37,424 bases of DNA, taken from the NCBI GenBank assembly GCA_018715565.1, contig DVLJ01000010.1:1-37424 (forward strand), given 5' to 3'. How positions within the stretch are numbered: the stretch's first letter is position 1; every line of letters starts with the position of its first letter. The DNA comes from Candidatus Ventrimonas merdavium (GTDB taxonomy: Bacteria; Bacillota; Clostridia; Lachnospirales; Lachnospiraceae). This document shows, in pieces, positions 21,749-29,038 of this stretch. The notes beneath the pieces were generated by a model. It saw only the letters and a program-made list of their open reading frames with translations, ran no database searches and was not told where the DNA came from. The position numbers and the translations under genes are program-made.

Positions 21749-23728
21749 ATGGGAAAGATCGCGCTTTTGGTGGCCAGAGAGGATATGCTCTATCAGGCCC
21801 ACAACATTTTACAGGAGAAAAAGTTCCAGATCCAGGAGATGCGTGTCATCGAGACGGGACAGGCGGTCATGGAGGCCCGCCGTTCCATCGCTGATGGCGC
21901 CTCCATCATCATCGCCCGGGGGCTGCAGGCGTCTATCATCAAGCAGTATACCGACGTGCCGGTGGTGGAGATCGTCATGACGGCCCAGGAGATGGCGCTG
22001 CTCGTCAAGCGGGCGAAGCAGATCGTGAAAAAGCCCCGGCCGGTGATCGCGGTGGTGGGCTTCCGCAACATGTTCTGCGACATGTCCTACTTTGACGACC
22101 TTTACGACATCGAGCTGCGGACCTACTACGCCAGCCAGGGGGATCAGCTCCCGGCGGCGGCCAGACAGGCGGTGGAGGAAGAGGTGGATCTGATCATCGG
22201 CGGGGACACGGCGGTGGCTGCGGCGACCAAGGCCGGAGTGCCGTCGCTGTTCCTCTCCATGACCGAAGATTCCATGCGCCAGGCATTTGCCATGGCGGAG
22301 AGCATGGACTATGCCATGAATGTGGAGAAGAAGACCGCGGCTCAGATGGAGACGCTGTTAGACTACTCCTTCAGCGGGGTGATCCGGCTGGACGGCAGCG
22401 GCCTGGTGACGGCGGTGAACCCGCTGATGGAGCATATCATCGGGAAGAGCCAGGAGGAGCTAAAGGGGCTTCCCGTGCGGAGCCTGGCTCCGCTCCTGGG
22501 GGAGGATGTGCTGAACCGGGTGCTTAAGGAGGGACGGGACTATTCCCTCTTTTTGGAGTGGAACCATACTCCGGTGTTCGCGGTGATCGCGCCGGTGCTT
22601 TATGAGGACCGGGTGGACGGGGCATTGATCACCTGCCACCGGACGCGGGGCACGGAACCGGCGACCAAGACCCGGGAAAAGCAGGTGGACAAGGACCGGG
22701 CCTCCCGGGGGCTGCCCCCTCTGGTCCGTTTTGAGGACATCCTCCAGAATTCCGGGGTGATGCAGGAGTGCATCCGCCTGGCCAGCCTGTACGCCCTGTC
22801 CGGCCATCCGGTGGTGCTGCGGGGGGAGCCGGGGACAGAGAAGCGGATGCTGGCGGAAAGCATCCACAACAGCAGCAACCGGCGGAACGGGCCATTTCTG
22901 GACGTACCCTGCCGGGGCCTTTCCGGAGAGGAGCAGCGGAACATGATCTTCGGGGAGCAGGGAGCGGTGCTCCAGGCTCAGGGCGGGACGCTGCTGGTGC
23001 GGGATGTGGAGGAGCTGACCCCGGATAACCAGTACCGGCTCTATCAGCTGATCCGCTTCCATGTCTGCCACGGGGCGGAGGCTGCCCGGATGCGGAAGGT
23101 GGACGTGCGGGTGATGGTGACGGTGGGCCCGTCCCTGGCGGACCTCCAGGCCGCCGGCCGGATCAGCCAGGATCTGTACTACCTGCTGTCCGGGCTGGAG
23201 CTTCTGGTGCCTCCCCTGCGGGAGCGGCGGGAGGACTTAGAGCAGAAGATCCAGGACACCCTGCGGGAATGCTGCGAGCAGTACGGCCGGTATCATGCGC
23301 TGACCGCCGGGGCGCGGGAGGTACTGCTTAACTATCCCTGGTACGGCAACCTGTTCCAGATCGAAAGCTTCTGCGAGCGGCTGGTGCTGACGGCAGGCAA
23401 ACGCTCCATCGACGAGATCGCGGTGAAGGCGCTGCTGCGGGAGCTGTACCCGGAGCAGAGGAGCTTAAGGCAGCCGGATCCGGAGCGGGCAGGGGCGGAT
23501 CCGCCGTACCCGGATCAGCCGGAGTACGGTCCGGGAGCCACCGGCCAGCCTGGCCCGGAGCCCGGAGCGTTTTCCCCATCCTTGCAGAGGCCGGTCCCTT
23601 CCTATGAAGAACAGCGGGTGCGGGAAGCCCTGCAGCGGTGGGACGGGAGCCGGGAGAAGGCGGCCAAGGCCCTGGGGATCAGCAAGGCGACCCTGTGGCG
23701 GCGGATGAAGAAATACGAGATTTCCTGA
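21749..23728 (+). CDS. PrpR-N/PAS regulator with a degenerate sigma-54 AAA+ domain and Fis-type HTH
   Basis: 659 residues from the ATG at 21749; an in-frame ATG at 21686 inside the MATE gene has no ribosome site. Domains: PrpR N-terminal sensor (about 1-190, including 'VDLIIGGDTAVAAATKAGV'), PAS (about 200-295, 'DYSFSGVIRLDGSGLVTAVN'), an AAA+ enhancer-binding module (about 325-570), a Pro-rich linker (about 572-617) and a Fis-type helix-turn-helix (about 634-655, 'AAKALGISKATLWRRM'). The AAA+ part is decayed: Walker A reads GEPGTEKR instead of GExGTGKE (359-366). The whole GAFTGA loop is missing after 'FGEQGA' (401-406). Walker B is LLVRDVEE, and 'DLYYLL' lacks the arginine. It is likely a sigma-A-type regulator, perhaps of the aldarate operon that follows. 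Confidence 0.87.
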   Translation: MGKIALLVAREDMLYQAHNILQEKKFQIQEMRVIETGQAVMEARRSIADGASIIIARGLQASIIKQYTDVPVVEIVMTAQEMALLVKRAKQIVKKPRPVIAVVGFRNMFCDMSYFDDLYDIELRTYYASQGDQLPAAARQAVEEEVDLIIGGDTAVAAATKAGVPSLFLSMTEDSMRQAFAMAESMDYAMNVEKKTAAQMETLLDYSFSGVIRLDGSGLVTAVNPLMEHIIGKSQEELKGLPVRSLAPLLGEDVLNRVLKEGRDYSLFLEWNHTPVFAVIAPVLYEDRVDGALITCHRTRGTEPATKTREKQVDKDRASRGLPPLVRFEDILQNSGVMQECIRLASLYALSGHPVVLRGEPGTEKRMLAESIHNSSNRRNGPFLDVPCRGLSGEEQRNMIFGEQGAVLQAQGGTLLVRDVEELTPDNQYRLYQLIRFHVCHGAEAARMRKVDVRVMVTVGPSLADLQAAGRISQDLYYLLSGLELLVPPLRERREDLEQKIQDTLRECCEQYGRYHALTAGAREVLLNYPWYGNLFQIESFCERLVLTAGKRSIDEIAVKALLRELYPEQRSLRQPDPERAGADPPYPDQPEYGPGATGQPGPEPGAFSPSLQRPVPSYEEQRVREALQRWDGSREKAAKALGISKATLWRRMKKYEIS

Positions 23729-23740
23729 GACTGCAGCCAA

Positions 23741-23823
23741 GGAAGCGGGACCTGGAAAGGGGATCCCAGAGAGGGGATCCCGGAAACGAGATTCCGGAAA
23801 TGAGATCCTGGAATCAAATTCTC
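23741..23823 (+). repeat. 14-bp degenerate tandem repeat array
   Basis: Five consecutive 14-bp units start at 23754, 23768, 23782, 23796 and 23810 (for example GGAAAGGGGATCCC, GGAAACGAGATTCC, GGAAATGAGATCCT), preceded by a 13-bp unit at 23741. The consensus is about GGAAANGRGATCCC. A 14-nt period cannot be an in-frame protein repeat. It lies just after the regulator stop, about 115-180 bp ahead of the next promoter. Confidence 0.75.
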
Positions 23824-23872
23824 ACTTTGGTTTCAAAAATAAAGCAAAAAGATACCATATGAAACAAATATG

Positions 23873-23933
23873 ACGGATTTCTGAAATGTTATCGATTTAT
23901 ACCAAAAAATCGATGGATATTTGGGAAATCCGT
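23873..23933. promoter_or_regulatory. Concentric nested palindromes upstream of garR
   Basis: Outer arms ACGGATTTC (23873-23881) and GAAATCCGT (23925-23933) and inner arms ATCGATTT (23891-23898) and AAATCGAT (23907-23914) share one centre near 23903. The outer right arm ends three bases before the -35. It could be two superimposed operators or a branched terminator (T-rich sequence follows at 23940-23945). Confidence 0.6.
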
Positions 23934-23936
23934 CGA

Positions 23937-23965
23937 TTGTTTTTGGAACTTGTTTTTTTTATAAT
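23937..23965 (+). promoter_or_regulatory. Sigma-A promoter of garR
   Basis: TTGTTT (23937-23942), 17 bp including a run of Ts, TATAAT (23960-23965). A leader of about 50 nt precedes the ATG. No sigma-54 -24/-12 element replaces it. Confidence 0.7.
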
Positions 23966-24023
23966 ACAGACATGAAACACAGATAACCAATGTGCACGTT
24001 TAAAAGAAAGCGAGGAATCAACA

Positions 24024-24908
24024 ATGAAAATTGGATTTATTGGACTTGGTATCATGGGACGCCCGATGGCAAAGAACCTGGTAAAGGCCGGATATGAACT
24101 GGTTGTATTTGACTTCAACAAGGAAGCAGTAGCTGACCTGGTATCCTGCGGCGCAACCGCAGCAGAGAGCGGCAAGGAAGTAGCTTCTCAGGTTGAGGCA
24201 GTGATCACCATGGTTCCCAACTCTCCCCACGTAAGAGCAGCAGTTCTGGGTGAGAACGGCGTGGCTGAGGGTGCGAAGGCTGGTCTGACCGTGATCGACA
24301 TGAGCTCCATCGATCCTACCGAGAGCAAGGCGATCGGCGCTGAGCTGGCGAAGCTGGGCATCGATATGCTGGACTGCCCGGTATCCGGCGGCGAGCCGAA
24401 GGCTATCGACGGTACCCTGTCCGTAATGTGCGGCGGTAAGAAAGAGCTGTTCGACAAGTACTATGACATGCTGATGACCATGGCTGGTTCCGTTGTATAC
24501 GTAGGCGAGCTGGGTTCCGGCAACGTAGCGAAGCTGGCGAACCAGATGGTAGTAGCGATCAACATCGCAGCTGTTTCCGAGGCTCTGACCTTCGCGAAAA
24601 AAGCAGGCACCGATCCGGAGCTGGTTTACCAGGCGATCCGCGGCGGTCTGGCTGGTTCCACCGTTATGGATGCGAAGGCTCCGATGATGCTGGCTGGCAA
24701 CTACAAGCCCGGCTTCCGTATCGAGCTCCACATCAAAGACCTGACCAACGCTCTGAATGCAGCTCATGCGATCAGCGCTCCGGCTCCTCTGACCGCTCAG
24801 CTGATGGAAGTGATGCAGTTCTTACGCGCAGAAGGCTGCGACAAGGACGACCATGCGAGCATCGTAAAATACTACGAGAAGATTTCCGGCACCAGCGTTG
24901 TAAAATAA
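24024..24908 (+). CDS. garR: 2-hydroxy-3-oxopropionate (tartronate semialdehyde) reductase
   Basis: 294 residues of the beta-hydroxyacid dehydrogenase family. The NAD(P)-binding 'GFIGLGIMGRPMAKNL' is at 4-19, the substrate-binding 'DCPVSGGEPKAIDGTL' at 117-132 (the E-P-K-A form typical of GarR/GlxR), and the catalytic lysine is K170 in 'GSGNVAKLANQM'. It reduces tartronate semialdehyde to D-glycerate. The glycerate kinase two genes on supports this over 3-hydroxyisobutyrate. Its codons (many GCT, GTA, GGT) differ from the GCC/GGC-rich neighbours in a way seen in highly expressed genes. It is the first gene after the PrpR-type regulator. Confidence 0.87.
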   Translation: MKIGFIGLGIMGRPMAKNLVKAGYELVVFDFNKEAVADLVSCGATAAESGKEVASQVEAVITMVPNSPHVRAAVLGENGVAEGAKAGLTVIDMSSIDPTESKAIGAELAKLGIDMLDCPVSGGEPKAIDGTLSVMCGGKKELFDKYYDMLMTMAGSVVYVGELGSGNVAKLANQMVVAINIAAVSEALTFAKKAGTDPELVYQAIRGGLAGSTVMDAKAPMMLAGNYKPGFRIELHIKDLTNALNAAHAISAPAPLTAQLMEVMQFLRAEGCDKDDHASIVKYYEKISGTSVVK

Positions 24909-24938
24909 GCTGCATTGACAGTGGAACAGGAGAAGGGT

Positions 24939-25838
24939 ATGAATACTGAATTTATCAAAGGTGTAGTAGTTCCGATGATCACCCCCATCGACGCGGACGA
25001 GATGATCGATGAGAAGGCGATCCGGAGCCAGGTAGACTATGTGATCGACGGCGGAGTCAGCGGCATCCTGCTGTACGGCAGCAACGGCGAGTTCTATGTG
25101 ATCGAAGAGGACGAGATGGAGCGGGGTTTAAAGATCGTTCTGGATCAGACCGCAGGCCGGGTTCCGGTATACTTCGGGATCGGCGCGATCAGCACCAAGA
25201 AGTGCATCCGTCTGGCCAAGATGGCGGCGTCCTACGGCGTAGCAGGCATTTCCGTGCTCCAGCCCATGTTCCTGAAACCCACGGAGACCGAGCTGTTCGC
25301 TCACTTCAAAGCCATTGCGGACGCGGTTCCGGAGGTTCCGGTGCTGCTCTACAACAACCCGGGCCGGGTAGGCTACACCTTGTCCGCAGGCCTGGTAGAG
25401 AAGCTGGCCCACGAGGTGGACAACATCGTCGGCATGAAGGATACCAGCGGCGATATCACCCAGACCTCCGAGTTCATCCGGAGGAACCGGGACGTAGACT
25501 TTAAGGTATTCGGCGGAAAGGATACCCTGCTGTACGCTTCCATGTGCCACGGCGCAGTAGGCGGCGTCTGCACGGCGGCGAACTTTATGCCGGAGCTGAT
25601 CACCGACATTTACAATAAGTACGTAGCCGGAGATTTAAGCGGCTCCTTAGAGGCTCAGTTTAAACTGAATCCGGTCCGTCTTTCCATGGACGGCGCCAGC
25701 TTCCCGGTAGCTGCCAAGGATATGGCAAACCTGCGCGGACGCAACATCGGCGTTCCCTACCGGCCGAACCTGGCCACTCCGGAGGGACCGGTCCTGGACA
25801 AGATCAAGACTGAGATGAAGAAAGCGGGCCTGATCTAA
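24939..25838 (+). CDS. DapA-superfamily aldolase/dehydratase, probable ketodeoxyglucarate aldolase
   Basis: 299 residues from the ATG at 24939 with AGGAG (24928-24932); an in-frame upstream TTG has no site. It is a TIM-barrel class I aldolase: Y138 in 'LLYNNPGRVGY' and the Schiff-base lysine K167 in 'GMKDTSGD'. The motif after beta-2 is 'GSNGE' (47-51), not the GTTGE of true dihydrodipicolinate synthase, so lysine synthesis is unlikely. Lying between garR and glycerate kinase, it may cleave 2-keto-3-deoxyglucarate (or 5-keto-4-deoxyglucarate) to pyruvate and tartronate semialdehyde, the reaction done by GarL in Escherichia coli. The substrate is inferred from context. Confidence 0.8.
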   Translation: MNTEFIKGVVVPMITPIDADEMIDEKAIRSQVDYVIDGGVSGILLYGSNGEFYVIEEDEMERGLKIVLDQTAGRVPVYFGIGAISTKKCIRLAKMAASYGVAGISVLQPMFLKPTETELFAHFKAIADAVPEVPVLLYNNPGRVGYTLSAGLVEKLAHEVDNIVGMKDTSGDITQTSEFIRRNRDVDFKVFGGKDTLLYASMCHGAVGGVCTAANFMPELITDIYNKYVAGDLSGSLEAQFKLNPVRLSMDGASFPVAAKDMANLRGRNIGVPYRPNLATPEGPVLDKIKTEMKKAGLI

Positions 25839-25845
25839 AAAAGGC

Positions 25846-25878
25846 AAGCGGGCCTGTTGCAGGGCCCGCTTTTTCTTT
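25846..25878 (+). terminator. Intrinsic terminator after the aldolase gene
   Basis: AAGCGGGCC (25846-25854) pairs with GGGCCCGCTT (25862-25871), T-rich tail to 25878. The left-arm sequence AAGCGGGCCTG also occurs in the last codons of the gene (from 25822), so a competing pairing is possible. Confidence 0.85.
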
Positions 25879-25989
25879 TGCGGGAGCCTGCGCTTTGGCG
25901 CGGGGCTTGGCTGCGGCATATACGTTTTTACTGTACACGCGCCGTTTGGCGCGATGTCCCAATATACTGGAATATCATCAGGAGGGTTT
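25879..25989 (+). other. Leader of the glycerate kinase gene with GC-rich hairpins
   Basis: Holds GCGC-TTTG-GCGC (about 25890-25901) and a perfect CGCGCC-GTTT-GGCGCG hairpin (25938-25953). No convincing -35/-10 pair was found, so readthrough from the upstream terminator may supply transcription. The kinase ribosome site AGGAGGG ends just before 25990. Confidence 0.5.
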
Positions 25990-27129
25990 ATGAGATTCTT
26001 ATTTGCATCCGATTCCTTTAAAGGAACCTTAACATCCGAGCAGATCATCCGCCTGTTAAGCCAGGCGGCAGAGGAGATCTTCCCCGGCTGCGAGACGGCG
26101 GGCGTGCCGGTGGCAGACGGCGGCGAGGGGACCGTAGACGCAGTGGTGACAGCCACTGGCGGCGAGTACCGCAAGGTGACCGTACACGGACCGCTGATGG
26201 AGGAAGTGACGGCTTCCTACGGCGTGTTCCACGGCGACAGCGCCATCATCGAGATGGCGGCGGCATCCGGGCTTCCCATGGTGCCCAATGAAAAACGCAA
26301 TCCTTTGAACACCACCACCTATGGCACCGGCGAGCTGATCAAGGACGCCCTGGACCAGGGCTACCGGAAGCTGTCCATCGCCATCGGCGGGAGCGCGACC
26401 AACGACGGCGGTATGGGCGCGATGCGGGCGCTGGGCGTTCGCTTCCTGGATGAGAACGGCGCAGAGCTGGAGGGCTTCGGCGCGGATCTGGAGAAAGTAG
26501 CGGATATCGACATGAGCGGCCTGCATCCGGCAGTGGCGGAGGCAGAGATCACGGTGATGTGCGACGTGAACAATCCCCTGACCGGACCGGACGGCGCGAC
26601 CTATACCTTCGGCAAGCAGAAGGGCGGCACCCCGGAGATCCTGGACCGATTAGAGGCCGGCATGAAGCAGTATGCGGCTGTGATGCGGGAGCATGGCATG
26701 GATGTGGAGCAAATGGCAGGAGCCGGTGCGGCCGGCGGCCTGGGCGCAGCCCTGTGCGGCTATCTCCACGCCAACTTAAAATCCGGCATCGAGACAGTGC
26801 TGGATCTGATCGATTTTAACGGCCTGTTGGAGGGCACGGATCTGGTGGTGACCGGCGAGGGCCGGATCGACTGGCAGTCTGCCTTCGGCAAGGTGCCCAG
26901 CGGCATCGGCATGCGGTGCAAGGCCAAGAACGTTCCCGCGGTGGCCATCGTAGGCGGCATGGGCAACGGCGCGGAGAAGATCTACGAGTTCGGCATCGAC
27001 AGCATCCTGCCCACCATCAACGGGGCGATGGATCTGGAAGAGGCCCTGGAGCGGGCAGAAGAGCTCTACGCCAACGCGGCGGACCGGATGTTCCGCATGG
27101 TGCGGGCCGGGATGCGGCTGGCAAAATAA
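25990..27129 (+). CDS. garK: Glycerate 2-kinase (glycerate kinase type I)
   Basis: 379 residues from the ATG at 25990, preceded by AGGAGGG; a start at 25954 would add an unconserved 12 residues. The N-terminal 'FASDSFKGTLTSEQ' (4-17), 'PVADGGEGTVDAVV' (about 36-49), 'LSIAIGGSATNDGGMGAM' (about 124-141) and 'GAGAAGGLGAAL' plus 'VVTGEGRIDWQS' (about 240-305) are the GarK/GlxK blocks. It phosphorylates D-glycerate at C2 to 2-phosphoglycerate, which enters glycolysis. With garR and the aldolase it closes an aldarate or glyoxylate-derived pathway. A terminator precedes it, so regulation may be partly separate. Confidence 0.93.
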   Translation: MRFLFASDSFKGTLTSEQIIRLLSQAAEEIFPGCETAGVPVADGGEGTVDAVVTATGGEYRKVTVHGPLMEEVTASYGVFHGDSAIIEMAAASGLPMVPNEKRNPLNTTTYGTGELIKDALDQGYRKLSIAIGGSATNDGGMGAMRALGVRFLDENGAELEGFGADLEKVADIDMSGLHPAVAEAEITVMCDVNNPLTGPDGATYTFGKQKGGTPEILDRLEAGMKQYAAVMREHGMDVEQMAGAGAAGGLGAALCGYLHANLKSGIETVLDLIDFNGLLEGTDLVVTGEGRIDWQSAFGKVPSGIGMRCKAKNVPAVAIVGGMGNGAEKIYEFGIDSILPTINGAMDLEEALERAEELYANAADRMFRMVRAGMRLAK

Positions 27130-27151
27130 GACGGCAGAAAGAGGTGTCAAC

Positions 27152-28006
27152 ATGGAACGGTTTGTAACATTGCCGGACCGGACGAAGGTCCCGGCCCTAG
27201 GCCAGGGGACCTGGTTTTTGGGCGAGCATAAGGCAAGACTGGAGCAGGAAAAGGAAGCTCTGACCGCCGGGATCCAGGCGGGGATGACCCTGTTGGATAC
27301 GGCGGAGATGTACGGGAGCGGCCGGGCAGAGGAGCTGATCGGAAAGACCATCGCCGGGATGGACCGCAGCCAGCTGTTCCTGGTATCCAAGGTCTATCCC
27401 CACAACGCGGGACGGAAGAATATCTTTAAAAGCTGTATGGCCAGCATGGAGCGCATGGGCGTGGACTATCTGGACCTGTATCTGCTCCACTGGCGGGGCG
27501 GCATCCCCTTAGAGGAGACCGTGGCCTGCATGGAACAGCTGAAAAAGGAAGGGAAGATCCGCCGCTGGGGCGTGTCCAATTTTGACACCTCCGATATGGA
27601 AGAGCTGTGGTCTGTGCCGGGCGGGAAGAACTGCGCGGTGAACCAGGTATTATACCATGTGGCTTCCCGGGGCATCGAGTATGATCTGCTGCCGTGGATG
27701 CGGGCGCATCATGTGCCCCTGATGGCATACTGTCCCCTGGCTCAGGGCGGAGACCTGCGCCGGGGCCTGTATCAGTCGAAAACCCTGCAGACGATCGCGG
27801 CGGCCCATCAGGCCAGCATTTCCCAGGTGCTGTTAGCCTTTGCGGTGCGGGACGGCCAGACCATCGCCATCCCCAGGAGCAGCAGGAAAGAGCATACTTT
27901 GGATAATGCGGGAGCGGACCGGCTGATCCTGACCGAGGCCGAGCTGGCGGCCATTGACCGGGAATTCCCGGCGCCGACCCGGAAGGTCTATCTGGATATT
28001 GTGTAG
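27152..28006 (+). CDS. Aldo/keto reductase
   Basis: 284 residues, TIM-barrel AKR family. The catalytic tetrad is intact: D49 in 'LLDTAEMYGSG', Y54, K80 in 'FLVSKVYPHN' and H113 in 'LYLLHWRGG'. The NADPH site 'IPRSSRKEHTLDNAGA' is near the C-terminus. It reduces an aldehyde or ketone, or oxidises the alcohol, with NADP(H). Placed 22 bp after garK and 10 bp before the AEC carrier, it belongs to the same transcript and may act on an aldarate or uronate intermediate. The start ATG at 27152 follows AAAGAGGTG. Substrate unknown. Confidence 0.9.
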   Translation: MERFVTLPDRTKVPALGQGTWFLGEHKARLEQEKEALTAGIQAGMTLLDTAEMYGSGRAEELIGKTIAGMDRSQLFLVSKVYPHNAGRKNIFKSCMASMERMGVDYLDLYLLHWRGGIPLEETVACMEQLKKEGKIRRWGVSNFDTSDMEELWSVPGGKNCAVNQVLYHVASRGIEYDLLPWMRAHHVPLMAYCPLAQGGDLRRGLYQSKTLQTIAAAHQASISQVLLAFAVRDGQTIAIPRSSRKEHTLDNAGADRLILTEAELAAIDREFPAPTRKVYLDIV

Positions 28007-28015
28007 GAGCGGGAT

Positions 28016-28987
28016 ATGGACATTCAGAATCTGTGGTCGCTGCAGTGCATGATGTTTCTGCTGGTAGCGGCCGGCGTAGTATTAAAGAGAAAGGGGATCT
28101 TAAAGGAAGAAGGAAAGACGATCCTGACCGACGCGGTGCTGTACTTTTTCCTCCCCTGCAATATCATCAACTCCTTCCGCATGGAGTTCGACCCGTCCAT
28201 CCTGCAGAAGTTCGCGGTGGTGCTGGGGATCTCCCTGCTGGTGCAGGCAGTGTCCTACGTCCTCAGCAAATGCCTGTACAACCAGAAGCCGCTGGCGGTA
28301 AAACGGGTGATGCAGTACTGCACCATCGTGTCCAACTCCGGCTTCCTGGGACTGCCGATCGCTGCAGGGATCTATGGGGCGGAGGGCATGATGTACGCTT
28401 CCATCTTCATCATCCCCATGCGGGTGATGATGTGGTCTGCGGGTATTGCCTGCTTTACGGAGAGCCCGGACATGAAGTCGGTGATCAAGAAGGTGGCGGT
28501 GCATCCCTGCATCATCGCCGTGTACATCGGTCTGGGGCTGCTCCTGTTCCAGGCGCCGCTGGCTGCCGGGTATGAGAGCCTCACCGGAATGGGCGGCGTC
28601 TTAGGCAGCGTGGCGGCGGTGCTGGTCACAGCCCTGGATAAGGCGGTGACCTCCGCCGGAGGCTGCACCACCGCTCTGACCATGGTGCTGATCGGTATGA
28701 TGATGGCAGAGGTGGAACCGTCCGGGATGCTGGACAAGGATGCCTGGTTCATGACGGCCCTGCGTTTGGTCATCCTGCCAGGGCTGGTGTTTTTCGGATG
28801 CCGCCTGGCTGGGGTGGACTCCTTCCTGACCGGGATCTGCGTGCTGATCACCGGGATGCCGGCTGGCAGCACGTCGGCCATCCTGGCGGCCAAGTATGGG
28901 TGTGAATATACCCTGGCTACCAAGTGCATCGTGGTGTCCACTCTGCTCTCGATGCTGTCGATCCCCCTGTGGGCGATGGCGCTGTAA
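28016..28987 (+). CDS. Auxin efflux carrier (AEC) family transporter
   Basis: 323 residues with about 10 hydrophobic segments; AEC/MdcF-type transport protein (PF03547). The 'LTDAVLYFFLPCNIINSFRM' block (about 39-58), 'VSNSGFLGLPIAAGIYG' (about 104-120), 'KKVAVHPCIIAVYIGL' and 'GMPAGSTSAILAAKYG' (about 280-295) are typical. AEC members in bacteria often move malate, malonate or similar acids, by facilitated or proton-linked exchange. It closes the garR-to-AEC gene set and may import the aldarate or export an acid product. ATG at 28016, ten bases after the AKR stop, with GGAGCGGG in front. Confidence 0.88.
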   Translation: MDIQNLWSLQCMMFLLVAAGVVLKRKGILKEEGKTILTDAVLYFFLPCNIINSFRMEFDPSILQKFAVVLGISLLVQAVSYVLSKCLYNQKPLAVKRVMQYCTIVSNSGFLGLPIAAGIYGAEGMMYASIFIIPMRVMMWSAGIACFTESPDMKSVIKKVAVHPCIIAVYIGLGLLLFQAPLAAGYESLTGMGGVLGSVAAVLVTALDKAVTSAGGCTTALTMVLIGMMMAEVEPSGMLDKDAWFMTALRLVILPGLVFFGCRLAGVDSFLTGICVLITGMPAGSTSAILAAKYGCEYTLATKCIVVSTLLSMLSIPLWAMAL

Positions 28988-29005
28988 AGAAAGCGGAAGA
29001 GACGG

Positions 29006-29031
29006 AAAAACCGCCTGGACCGGGTCCAGGC
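29006..29031 (-). terminator. Intrinsic terminator of the first LysR gene
   Basis: GCCTGGAC (29013-29020) and GTCCAGGC (29024-29031) form a perfect 8-bp stem with a three-base loop. On the minus strand it is followed by GGTTTTT. On the plus strand there is no T-tail, so it mainly serves the LysR gene. Confidence 0.75.
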
Positions 29032-29038
29032 AGAAGGA

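Noticed and set aside
23741-23823. Protein-coding tandem repeat in a short open frame after the regulator
   Set aside because: A 14-nt period is not a multiple of three, so the repeat is not maintained by coding.
23940-23962. Possible sigma-54 promoter (TGGAAC) before garR
   Set aside because: A GG is present, but the GC expected at the -12 position is T-rich; the sigma-A elements TTGTTT-N17-TATAAT fit better.
24939-25838. dapA (dihydrodipicolinate synthase) for lysine synthesis
   Set aside because: The GTTGE motif is GSNGE, and the neighbours are glycerate-pathway genes; lysA lies 5 kb away in a separate unit.
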